NCBI GenBank assembly: GCA_004299545.1
Contig: SCRB01000795.1
Coordinates: 1-14,425, forward strand
Direction of reading: 5' to 3'
DNA: 14,425 bases
Origin: Rhizobiaceae bacterium
GTDB taxonomy: Bacteria > Pseudomonadota > Alphaproteobacteria > Rhizobiales > Rhizobiaceae
Part shown: positions 1 through 8,645 of the stretch, one piece after another
Numbering within the stretch: position 1 is the first letter of the stretch
Layout: the number at the start of each line of letters is the position of its first letter
The notes under the pieces: generated by a model
What the model was told of the DNA's origin: nothing
What the model saw: the letters and a program-made list of their open reading frames with translations, nothing else
Databases searched by the model: none
Made by a program: the position numbers and the translations under genes

Positions 1-1
1 T

Positions 2-926
<925 letters not shown>

Positions 927-935
927 CGGCCCGCC

Positions 936-1589
936 ATGCCGTCCCATCCCCTCACCATCGCCATTGACGGGCCGGCCGGCGCCGGCAAGGGCACGCTCGC
1001 CACAAGGCTGGCGGACTATTACCACCTGCCGCATCTCGACACGGGCCTCACCTATCGTGCGGTCGCGCACATGCTTCTGTCAAAGGGCTGGCCGCTCGGC
1101 GACGAGCCACATGCCATCGCAGCGGCGAAGCTGGTGGATCTTTCCAGCCTTGACCGTTCGTCTCTCTCGGCGCATGCGGTAGGCGAGGCCGCCTCGAAAG
1201 TGGCCGTCATCCCGGAAGTGCGCAGGGTCCTGGTCGAAAAGCAGCGTGCTTTCGCCGCCCAGGCGTCCGGCGCGGTGCTCGACGGACGTGATATCGGCAC
1301 CGTTGTCTGCCCCGACGCGACGGTGAAGCTCTATGTCACGGCGAGCGCCGAAGTCCGGGCGCGCCGGCGTCTGGCCGAGATCGAAGCCAATGACGGCGCG
1401 GGCGATTTCGCCACCATACTGGCCGATATTCGGCGCCGCGACGAACGCGACATGGGACGAACGGACTCGCCCTTGAAGCCGGCGAGCGATGCGCACTTGC
1501 TCGATACGACCGAAATGGATATAGAAACGGCGTTTCTGGCAGCGAAAACCCTGATCGACAAGGCGCTCGCCGAAGGAAACCGCGGTTGA
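936..1589 (+). CDS. cmk: (d)CMP kinase
   Basis: Cytidylate kinase, 217 residues, the usual length of the short bacterial form. It phosphorylates CMP and dCMP to the diphosphates with ATP, in the cytoplasm. Seen: P-loop GPAGAGKGT (12-20); [11 protein letters not shown] (34-44), the counterpart of the family's DTGAxYRA nucleotide-binding segment with Leu at the usual Ala; DGRDIGTVV (116-124); and the lid region [10 protein letters not shown] followed by [11 protein letters not shown]. The ATG at 936 is 9 bases after the SDR stop and has no clear Shine-Dalgarno, so translation probably depends on coupling to the SDR. No strong intrinsic terminator follows; rpsA starts 205 bases on. The cmk-rpsA adjacency is widespread in proteobacteria. 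Confidence 0.95.
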   Translation: MPSHPLTIAIDGPAGAGKGTLATRLADYYHLPHLDTGLTYRAVAHMLLSKGWPLGDEPHAIAAAKLVDLSSLDRSSLSAHAVGEAASKVAVIPEVRRVLVEKQRAFAAQASGAVLDGRDIGTVVCPDATVKLYVTASAEVRARRRLAEIEANDGAGDFATILADIRRRDERDMGRTDSPLKPASDAHLLDTTEMDIETAFLAAKTLIDKALAEGNRG

Positions 1590-1794
1590 TCGCGGGGCAC
1601 CGTCTCCCCCTATCAGGGGCCAGTCATGCCCGGCATTACCTGCGCGAACCGCCTTTCCAGCATCCGCATGCGCCGACCGCCGTTTTAGAGAAGCGGCAAA
1701 CAGGCTTTTGAGCCGGGATGCACGGCAAGGCATGTGCAACACGAACCACAGGCGCCCGCCTCCCGGGAAACGGAGGGGCATTTCAGGAGAAAGT
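1590..1794 (+). promoter_or_regulatory. cmk-rpsA intergenic region / rpsA leader
   Basis: A 205-base gap without a convincing gene. It holds a small hairpin just after cmk (CCCCT-ATC-AGGGG, 1607-1619, no T-run) and a possible stem directly before the rpsA ribosome-binding site (CCTCC 1759-1763 with GGAGG 1772-1776). The rpsA Shine-Dalgarno is CAGGAGA at 1784-1790. In enterobacteria S1 represses its own translation through its leader; whether this leader does so is inference. I see no strong -35/-10 pair. Confidence 0.35.
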
Positions 1795-3507
<1,713 letters not shown>

Positions 3508-3537
3508 TCCGCGCCTGCAAGGCTTTGGCGAAAACGG

Positions 3538-3566
3538 ACCCGCCGCAGCGATGCGGCGGGTTTTTT
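3538..3566 (+). terminator. Intrinsic terminator after rpsA
   Basis: A perfect 10-bp stem (ACCCGCCGCA, 3538-3547, with TGCGGCGGGT, 3552-3561) is closed by a GCGA loop, which fits the GNRA class, and is followed by a T-run (3561-3566). It starts 31 bases after the rpsA stop and is the clearest rho-independent terminator in the window. It marks the end of the aroA-SDR-cmk-rpsA series. Confidence 0.95.
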
Positions 3567-3619
3567 GTCGCGTTCGTTCAAGAGAAAATGAAGAGGGTGT
3601 GGGTCCCTTCCACGCCTCC

Positions 3620-3645
3620 GCGCTCTATAAAAGAGCGCATATAAT
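3620..3645 (+). promoter_or_regulatory. Palindrome plus TATAAT box upstream of aldo/keto reductase
   Basis: GCGCTCT (3620-3626) and AGAGCGC (3632-3638) form a perfect 7-bp inverted repeat around ATAAA. A consensus-like TATAAT follows at 3640-3645. No good -35 hexamer lies 16-18 bases before this TATAAT; the palindrome occupies much of that spacer. It may be an operator for an unknown regulator or a short RNA hairpin. If the TATAAT is the -10, transcription would begin at about 3652, leaving almost no leader before the ATGs at 3653 and 3662. Confidence 0.4.
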
Positions 3646-3661
3646 CCGAAGGATGAAAACG

Positions 3662-4645
3662 ATGGACTATGTGCGATTGGGATCGACCGGAACGTCCGTA
3701 TCGAAAATATGCCTCGGCTGCATGACCTATGGCGACCCCGGCCGCGGCAACCATGAATGGACGCTGCCGGAGAAGGACAGCCTGCCTTTGCTGCGCCAGG
3801 CCGTTGAACTCGGCATCAACTTCTTCGATACCGCGAATGTCTATTCGGCCGGTCATTCGGAGGAGATACTGGGCCGGGCGCTAAAGGAATTCGTGCCGTC
3901 ACGCCAGGATGTGGTCGTCGCGACCAAGGTGCATGGCCGCATGCGCCCCGGTCCGAACGGCGCCGGCCTGTCGCGCAAGGCGATCATGGCGGAGATCGAC
4001 AACAGCCTGAAGCGCCTCGGCATGGACTATGTCGATCTCTACCAGATCCACCGCTGGGATCCGAAGGTCCCGATCGAGGAGACGATGGAGGCCCTCCATG
4101 ACGTGGTCAAGGCCGGCAAGGCGCTCTATATCGGCGCTTCGTCCATGTATGCGTGGCAATTCGCTAAAGCCCAGCACGTCGCCGAAAACAACGGCTGGAC
4201 GAAATTCGTCACTATGCAGAACCATCTCAACCTTCTCTACCGCGAAGAGGAACGCGAGATGCTGCCGCTTTGCGCCGATCAGGGCGTCGGCGTCATCCCC
4301 TGGAGCCCGCTGGCGCGGGGCCGTCTGACACGCGCCTGGGACGAGGAGACGAGGCGCACCCGAACCGATGGTTTCGGCAAGACACTCTACGACAAAATGG
4401 CCGAAACAGACCGCAAGATCGTGGACGAAGCCGGCGGGATCGCCGCCGAACACAAGGTTCCCCGCGCTCAGGTGGCGCTCGCCTGGCTGTTGCAGAAACC
4501 CGGAGTAACGGCGCCGATCATCGGCGCGTCGAAATCCGGCCATCTGACAGATGCCGTCGCGGCACTGGAACTGAGGCTTTCCGAGGAAGAGATGGCGCGG
4601 CTGGAAGCACCCTACCTGCCGCATCCGATTGCCGGCTTCGGCTGA
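3662..4645 (+). CDS. Aldo/keto reductase
   Basis: A 327-residue NADPH-dependent aldo/keto reductase (TIM barrel, cytoplasmic). The likely catalytic tetrad is visible: Asp56 (FFDTANVYS), Tyr61, Lys89 (VVATKVHG) and His130 (LYQIHRWD). The C-terminal cofactor part APIIGASKSGHL (284-295) is typical of the family. The N-terminus MDYVRLGSTG...SKICLGCMTYG and the HRWD motif place it with the AKR proteins related to voltage-gated channel beta subunits and YajO/Tas-type enzymes; the substrate is unknown. The ATG at 3662 is preferred because AAGGA (3649-3653) lies 8 bases upstream; the in-frame ATG at 3653 would have almost no spacer. It is a single-gene unit after the rpsA terminator and converges with the imelysin gene. 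Confidence 0.92.
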   Translation: MDYVRLGSTGTSVSKICLGCMTYGDPGRGNHEWTLPEKDSLPLLRQAVELGINFFDTANVYSAGHSEEILGRALKEFVPSRQDVVVATKVHGRMRPGPNGAGLSRKAIMAEIDNSLKRLGMDYVDLYQIHRWDPKVPIEETMEALHDVVKAGKALYIGASSMYAWQFAKAQHVAENNGWTKFVTMQNHLNLLYREEEREMLPLCADQGVGVIPWSPLARGRLTRAWDEETRRTRTDGFGKTLYDKMAETDRKIVDEAGGIAAEHKVPRAQVALAWLLQKPGVTAPIIGASKSGHLTDAVAALELRLSEEEMARLEAPYLPHPIAGFG

Positions 4646-4678
4646 GAAGCGGCGACGCCCTGAAGATCGTCGGGGCAT

Positions 4679-4704
4679 GGGCGGCCGGCTTAGCCGGGCC
4701 GCCC
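4679..4704. terminator. GC-rich hairpin between convergent genes
   Basis: GGGCGGC+CGGCT (4679-4690) pairs with AGCCG+GCCGCCC (4692-4704) with one bulged G (4697) and a very short loop. It lies between the 3' ends of the aldo/keto reductase (+) and the imelysin gene (-). No T-run follows on either strand, so it is not a standard intrinsic terminator; it may act as an mRNA 3' barrier or help a Rho-dependent stop. The rest of the 184-base gap shows nothing else. Confidence 0.4.
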
Positions 4705-4829
4705 CGGCTGCCCGAGACGCGGACTCAATACTCACCGCGGGCGGATCATTGACGGCCCGGTGTGAAGAAAAGGTAAAGGGGACAGCCGTTGCATGCGAGG
4801 CAAATGGGCAAAGTGCCGATTGTTCCGTT

Positions 4830-5909
4830 TCAGCCCCGCTCCAACGCCGCGGTGCCAGCCACGACATCCAAAGCCCGCGCCAGCTTCGCCGTAAACAGGT
4901 CGCTCAGCCGGCCGATGATGCCATTGATGTGGTCGATCGCCTTCCTCCGCTCGGCGGCGGCAGGCGGCTTCTCGCCGGAACTTATCAGGGCGGCCAGCGC
5001 GTCGTGGGCATTGCGGAATTCAAACGAAATCGTATCGGCGATCCACCTGTCGCCCGGTTTCAGGAGTGCGCCGACCTTGGAGGATTCGAAAAGGAGCCGC
5101 ATTCCGTCAAGCTCGGCGGCGAGCGACTGGAGGGTATTGTGGGAGAGGCCGAACGGCACGGCGCTGACACCATCCGCTTTGCCGTCGGCCGACTGGTCCG
5201 CCGGCAATGTGTCCTGCGCCAACCGGAGCGCCTCCGAGAATTGCGCCACGAGACCTGCCAGCATTTCCTTCCGGTCGCGATAGATCGGATTTTGCGGACC
5301 GGGAGACGTCCATATGGCGTGGAACCCCTTGGGATCGTCCCATGCCTCCTGGACGTTCACAGCGATCGTCTGCACGTTTTCGGCGATCGCGGCGCCGTAA
5401 TGGCAGCGGAACGAGCCGCCCGAGCCGCGCAGATCCTTGGCGCCCTCGCCATAAAGCACATATTCAAGCGCCGTCAGGCCCTGCAGCGCGGGATTGCTGG
5501 CTGCGAGCGTCTTGACGTCGGTGAGGGCCTTGTCGCCATGCGCGATAGCCATCTTGACTTCCCCGGTCGCGCTCACCTGCGACCTCGGCGAGGAGACGAT
5601 CCTCGCCAGGCGGTCGCGCTCGGCGATCGGGCCGATCCGGATGATGCCGATAGCCGACCATGACGCCACCGCGGCCGCGAAATCCTCCCTGACCTCGGCG
5701 AAGGCGGATGGTCCCGGCGTGGTGCAAAGATCGTCGATAGCGGTCTTGAGCATGGCCATGTCACCGTGGAACCGGGCATAGCCGGGGCGGATGAACTTAT
5801 CGACCGCGCGCGAAACGACCTTGCCGGCGTCAGGCGGAGATTTGGCGGCTTTCGCCTGGAGCGTGGCGGGTGCAAGCAGGGCCGCGGTAAGGAAAAGCGC
5901 CTTGAGCAT
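4830..5909 (-). CDS. Imelysin-like (peptidase M75 family) periplasmic protein
   Basis: A 359-residue exported protein of the imelysin-like family (EfeO/IrpA/ICMP fold), members of which are tied to iron uptake. Seen: a signal peptide MLKALFLTAALLAPATLQA with AxA-type cleavage near residue 19; the RIGPI block (91-95) common in the family; and G-L-T-A-L-E (144-149), which sits where metal-binding imelysins have GxHxxE. The His is Thr146 here, so the canonical His-Glu site is incomplete. Cys62 and Cys169 could form a disulfide. The ATG at 5909 was chosen over upstream in-frame starts because the signal peptide begins there and GGAG lies 6 bases before it. It is the last gene of the - strand series after bfr, 174 bases from the bfr stop. 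The iron-storage neighbours support an iron role; the substrate is unproven. Confidence 0.88.
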   Translation of the reverse strand: MLKALFLTAALLAPATLQAKAAKSPPDAGKVVSRAVDKFIRPGYARFHGDMAMLKTAIDDLCTTPGPSAFAEVREDFAAAVASWSAIGIIRIGPIAERDRLARIVSSPRSQVSATGEVKMAIAHGDKALTDVKTLAASNPALQGLTALEYVLYGEGAKDLRGSGGSFRCHYGAAIAENVQTIAVNVQEAWDDPKGFHAIWTSPGPQNPIYRDRKEMLAGLVAQFSEALRLAQDTLPADQSADGKADGVSAVPFGLSHNTLQSLAAELDGMRLLFESSKVGALLKPGDRWIADTISFEFRNAHDALAALISSGEKPPAAAERRKAIDHINGIIGRLSDLFTAKLARALDVVAGTAALERG

Positions 5910-6083
5910 CTCGCGCTCCAGCCGGCCGCAGGCCCGGCGGGCTGGCCCATATACGGTATCTGTCGCCAAACGGCCCGACAGGCCGGACCATTTCCTCATC
6001 TGCATCGTCAGGTTTCACCCAGCGCGCCAATCGGCGGGTTGGCCAAGGATACGCCGTCCCGCCACCACGTTGGAGATTTCAGC
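5910..6083 (-). other. bfr-imelysin intergenic spacer
   Basis: A 174-base gap. It contains a 5-bp stem (5971-5975 with 5981-5985) followed on the - strand by only three T residues, so it is a poor terminator. I see no convincing promoter or iron-box. The imelysin gene may be read through from bfr or have its own weak promoter. Confidence 0.3.
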
Positions 6084-6569
6084 TCATTCGGCGTCGTCCG
6101 CCGAAGCAGCATTCAGCTGACCATAGCGCTGTTCGCCGATGGAGGCCAGCAGGGCAAGCTGGGTCTCGAGAAAGTCGATATGGCCCTCCTCGTCCTTCAG
6201 CAACTCCTCGAAGAGGTGCATCGTGACATAATCGCCGGCGTCGTGGCAGATATCGCGCGAGGTCTTGTAAGAGGTCCTGGCGTCATATTCGCCGGCAAGA
6301 TCGGCTTCAAGCACCTCCTTGACGTTCTGGCCGATCCTGAGCGGCGAGAGCGTCTGCAGGTTGGGATGGCCCTCAAGGAAGATGATGCGGGCAACGAGCT
6401 TGTCCGCATGGTGCATTTCCTCGATCGATTCGGCGCGTTCCCTCTTCGCCAGCTTGGCAAAGCCCCAGTCTTCCAGCAGGCGATAGTGGAGCCAGTACTG
6501 GTTGACGGCGCCGAGTTCGAGGAACAGCGCTTCGTTAAGCCGCTCGATGATCCGTGTTTCGCCTTTCAT
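6084..6569 (-). CDS. bfr: Bacterioferritin (haem-containing iron-storage protein)
   Basis: Bacterioferritin, 161 residues, full length for the family. It forms a 24-subunit shell, oxidises Fe(II) at a di-iron centre and stores the mineral; haem sits between subunits. All expected residues are in the classical positions: ferroxidase ligands Glu18, Glu51, His54, Glu94, Glu127 and His130, and the haem ligand Met52 in EEMHHAD. The ATG at 6569 was chosen over a GTG at 6584 because [13 protein letters not shown] is the conserved start and residue numbering then matches the family. A GGGAG and a CAGG lie just upstream. Its start lies inside the 3' end of bfd (35-base overlap), so the two are probably coupled. 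In rhizobia bfr is commonly under Irr control (established knowledge). Confidence 0.97.
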   Translation of the reverse strand: MKGETRIIERLNEALFLELGAVNQYWLHYRLLEDWGFAKLAKRERAESIEEMHHADKLVARIIFLEGHPNLQTLSPLRIGQNVKEVLEADLAGEYDARTSYKTSRDICHDAGDYVTMHLFEELLKDEEGHIDFLETQLALLASIGEQRYGQLNAASADDAE

Positions 6570-6840
6570 GCAACCTGCTCCCATATTGTCCGCGCAATTC
6601 CCTTACGCGGCCCAGAAATGTGACGGTATCCGCATCGTCGTCACGGCGGTGATACTCTTCCGTGACACGGATAATCGTTTCCACCACATTCGGGAAGCAG
6701 CCGCAACAGCGACCACGCTTGGAAAGCGTATGATAGACCTTGGCAGGGACGATAAGCTGCCATGGATCGGCGTCGAGCAGACCGACGATCGCCTCTTCGA
6801 TCTCCTTCTGGATAATCAGGTTGCAATGACAAACAAGCAT
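6535..6840 (-). CDS. bfd: Bacterioferritin-associated ferredoxin
   Basis: A 101-residue BFD-like [2Fe-2S] protein. In Pseudomonas, Bfd docks on bacterioferritin and passes electrons to the haem to release stored iron. The cluster ligands are visible as Cys4-x-Cys6 (MLVCHCN) and Cys45-x-x-Cys48 (GRCCGCFPN), with an extra Cys46. The gap between the pairs (38 residues) and the total length are a little longer than in short Bfd proteins. The C-terminal third (residues 69-101) is Arg/Asp-rich, and its last 35 bases overlap bfr in another frame. The ATG at 6840 has no strong Shine-Dalgarno. The porin stop lies 39 bases upstream, with a hairpin between. Function is well supported by the direct pairing with bfr. 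Confidence 0.93.
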   Translation of the reverse strand: MLVCHCNLIIQKEIEEAIVGLLDADPWQLIVPAKVYHTLSKRGRCCGCFPNVVETIIRVTEEYHRRDDDADTVTFLGRVRELRGQYGSRLHERRNTDHRAA

Positions 6841-6861
6841 GGCGATGGCTCTGCCTCGTTG

Positions 6862-6878
6862 CCGGGGAATGCCCCCGG
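6862..6878 (-). other. Intercistronic hairpin between porin and bfd
   Basis: CCGGGG (6862-6867) and CCCCGG (6873-6878) form a perfect 6-bp GC stem around a 5-base loop. It begins one base after the porin stop codon (- strand) and sits 21 bases before the bfd ATG. There is no T-run on the - strand side, so it is unlikely to terminate fully. It may protect the porin message 3' end or lower read-through into bfd-bfr (inference). Confidence 0.55.
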
Positions 6879-6879
6879 A

Positions 6880-8285
6880 TTAGAATTTCATCGCGAAGCG
6901 CAGTCCGAAGACCGCCGCGTCCTTGATCTTCCTGCCCGATGCGTCGGCGACATTGCCACCCGGATGAAAGATGTACTGGAAGTCGGGCTGCATCGTCAGG
7001 CCGGGCACGATCTCGGCCTGATAGGTCGCCTCGATCAGCGCTTCGTAGTCGCGCACCGGCATCGGCGTTCCAGTGAATGCGATCGTATCGCGGTCGAGCC
7101 CTGCCACGTCACCCGATATATGGGCGTAGGCGCCGGCGATGCCGAGGACGTCGTTCGGCCGGCCGGGAATGAGGCCCTTATAGGTGAAGCCGCCATCGAC
7201 ATAGACATCGACGAGGTTGCGGTTCGGCGGGCTGTAGGCGGCGCGCACGAACATGCCGAGGCCCTGATCGTCGGTTCCCGGCACATGGTAGAGCATCTGG
7301 TCGAGCATCGCATAGAGGCTGTAATTGCCACGATGCCACTTGCCCTCGCCGCTGCCGGCGGGATCGGCGATCGACAGGCCGGCGGCGGTGAAGCGCTGGT
7401 CGGCAAAATTGTCGCCGTCATACCAGCCGCCAATATGCACCGCGCCGGGAAGGTCGCCGATCTTATAGGAATATTTGCCCTCAGCGATGACGAAAGCCGA
7501 GCCGTCGAGGCGGAAATTGGCGCCGTAATTGTTGGAATGGTCGCCGAAGGGATCGCTGCCCTGCACCTCGACCATGAAGGACAGCGCATCGGTCGGCTTC
7601 AGCGTCACCAGGACACCGGGCGTTGTATAGGGATAGGCGGGGCCGCCATTCGGCAGGGCGACGCCGGCGATCGCCGGGAAGCCGAAGGTGGCGTTGACGA
7701 AGGTGCCGGCATAGTCGCTGGCGAGGAAGGTCGAGTCCGCCGCCAGCATGCCGATGCGGACGGCGACCTTGTCGCCGAGAATGCTCTGTTCCAGCCACAA
7801 TTCGTCAAGTCGCGTCGAGGGAACGGCCTCGATGTTGCTCGCCGTCATCAGGTTTTCGAGATTGTAGGTCGAGAGGCCGCGCCCGTGGATCTGGAGGGCG
7901 CTGACATGGAAGGTCGCACCGTTCCAGCCGACGAGCTTGCCGAGATCGGCATCGACGTCGAGTTTCAGCAACCCGTCATAGATGGTGCCGCGCTTGACGC
8001 CGCCGGAAGTGTTGCTCAGCACCTCACCCGTATAATTGAGTTCGAAGGTGATGCCCTTTTCCTTCAGCGCCGAGCGCAGGCCGCCGAGATCGGCATAAGG
8101 GCCGAGCACCGATTCGATCGGTGTCTCTTCCGCTGCCGGCGCCGGTTTCGCTGTTCCTGCAACCGCCGTGTCGGCCGCATAAGCCGTCCCGCCGCCAGAC
8201 CGAGCGTCCCGGCGAACAGCGCCGCCATAGCGCATGAGCGCTTCGCCGCCTGCAGAAATGCGTTCAGTCCCACCTTCGATGCCAC
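6880..8285 (-). CDS. OprB-family (carbohydrate-selective) outer-membrane porin, apparent frameshift at signal peptide
   Basis: The long frame (8235-6880) encodes an OprB-type barrel: VLGPYADLGG and LRSALKEKGITFELNYTGE near the start, alternating aromatic strands, QPDFQYIFHPGGN close to the end, and a terminal Phe (RFAMKF) as expected for outer-membrane insertion. Its own ATG at 8235 gives an N-terminus that is not a signal peptide. One frame over, from a GTG at 8285 with GGAAGGG 9 bases upstream, reads a classic signal sequence (SKVGLNAFLQAAKRSCAM, then AALFAGTLGLAAG). The two join cleanly as LAAG-TAYA-ADT, an AxA cleavage site, if one G is added near 8188-8190 (a run of three C on the + strand). 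So the gene carries a one-base deletion there, real or from sequencing. It lies first in the series porin-bfd-bfr-imelysin; a sugar role is only the family label. Confidence 0.85.
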
Positions 8286-8347
8286 CCCGAATTTCCCTTC
8301 CAAGTCAAAATTCCTATAGAATATGCGATGTTCTTCCCTCTCGGCCT

Positions 8348-8461
8348 TCAACACCCGCGCCGGGCAGCGTCACGCTCACGGTCAGCACCCGGCTCCCGAA
8401 GCGCTCCCGCGCTCGTGCTCTTTCTGCTCATCAATGAGGGGAAGGAAGGCAGATCGGACAT
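8348..8461 (-). CDS. Possible 37-residue leader ORF
   Basis: An ATG at 8461 (- strand) is preceded by GGAGG (8471-8467) with a 5-base spacer, one of the best Shine-Dalgarno sites in the window. The frame gives 37 residues beginning MSDLPSFPSLMSRK and ending in an Arg-rich RRGC before TGA at 8350-8348. It lies between the proposed porin promoter and the porin start, 62 bases before the GTG at 8285, and its stop overlaps a GTG (8354) that opens the porin signal frame. I recognise no family; it is not HemP-like. Codon use is less GC-biased at third positions than the neighbours. It could be a regulatory leader peptide or chance. Confidence 0.35.
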   Translation of the reverse strand: MSDLPSFPSLMSRKSTSAGALREPGADRERDAARRGC

Positions 8462-8528
8462 AGTGTCCTCCAATCGAAAGGGTTCAAGGCCCAGACATCA
8501 AAGGCGCAGCTCTATCGCTGCCTCTTGT

Positions 8529-8557
8529 CATAAAGACGAGAGGCCCTAGTTTGTCAA
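8529..8557 (-). promoter_or_regulatory. Candidate promoter of the porin operon
   Basis: On the - strand, a perfect TTGACA (8557-8552) is followed after 17 bases by TTTATG (8534-8529). The -35 and spacing are ideal; the -10 matches only half of TATAAT. Start of transcription would fall near 8522, giving a leader of about 240 bases before the porin. The -35 also lies in a small palindrome GTTTG-T-CAAAC (8549-8559). Confidence 0.5.
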
Positions 8558-8572
8558 ACGCTATCTTTTAGA

Positions 8573-8587
8573 ATTTCTCCAAGAAAT
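8573..8587. promoter_or_regulatory. Second 15-bp palindrome upstream of porin promoter
   Basis: ATTTCT (8573-8578) and AGAAAT (8582-8587) form a perfect 6-3-6 inverted repeat. Its centre (8580) is 22 bp from the centre of the neighbouring TTAGAA/TTCTAA palindrome, about two helical turns, so a dimeric regulator could sit on the same DNA face at both. It shares AGAA/TTCT cores with that site but in the inverse order. A TTTAGAA half-site (8567-8573) overlaps its left edge. Confidence 0.45.
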
Positions 8588-8593
8588 CAATTA

Positions 8594-8610
8594 GTTAGAA
8601 GAGTTCTAAA
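8594..8610. promoter_or_regulatory. Irr/ICE-like operator
   Basis: TTAGAA-GAG-TTCTAA (8595-8609) is a perfect 6-3-6 palindrome. From memory, the rhizobial iron control element bound by Irr is an inverted TTTAGAA/TTCTAAA with a short spacer; this site matches 13 of those 14 half-site bases (the first T is G). It lies about 40 bp upstream of the candidate -35 of the porin-bfd-bfr-imelysin series. Irr control of bfr is known in rhizobia. That Irr binds here is inference; the upstream position would suit activation more than simple blocking. Confidence 0.55.
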
Positions 8611-8645
8611 GTGCCTGCCGTGGAAGACGGCCATCGACGAAAAGT

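Larger units (their letters stand above)
8286..8645 (-). promoter_or_regulatory. mmcB-porin intergenic region (360 bases)
   Basis: This gap holds, in - strand order from the mmcB stop: an ICE-like palindrome (8610-8594), a second palindrome (8587-8573), a TTGACA promoter (8557-8529), a 9-bp stem with one G-T pair around ATAAA (8521-8543) overlapping the -10, the short leader ORF (8461-8348), and the porin Shine-Dalgarno (8301-8295). The part around 8560-8610 is strikingly AT-rich for this genome. It looks like the control region of the porin-bfd-bfr-imelysin series. Confidence 0.6.

Noticed and set aside
4629..5663. 344-codon + strand ORF opposite imelysin
   Set aside because: The - strand has a signal peptide and imelysin-family blocks; the + strand translation shows no recognisable features.
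6502..8319. 605-codon + strand ORF opposite bfr, bfd and the porin
   Set aside because: It is antisense to well-recognised genes, has no family-like sequence and arises from third-position GC bias. The - strand proteins carry clear motifs and an outer-membrane C-terminal Phe.
8348..8461. Leader ORF as a hemin-uptake HemP/HmuP protein
   Set aside because: Tempting next to an Irr-like box, but it lacks the HemP C-terminal pattern (a Tyr-x-Leu-Arg followed by a Lys-Leu-Ile-Leu-Thr-Lys-type ending).
8566..8610. AT-rich palindromes as an intrinsic terminator of mmcB
   Set aside because: The stems are AT-rich and weak, and no T-run follows in the - strand direction; operator-like symmetry fits better.
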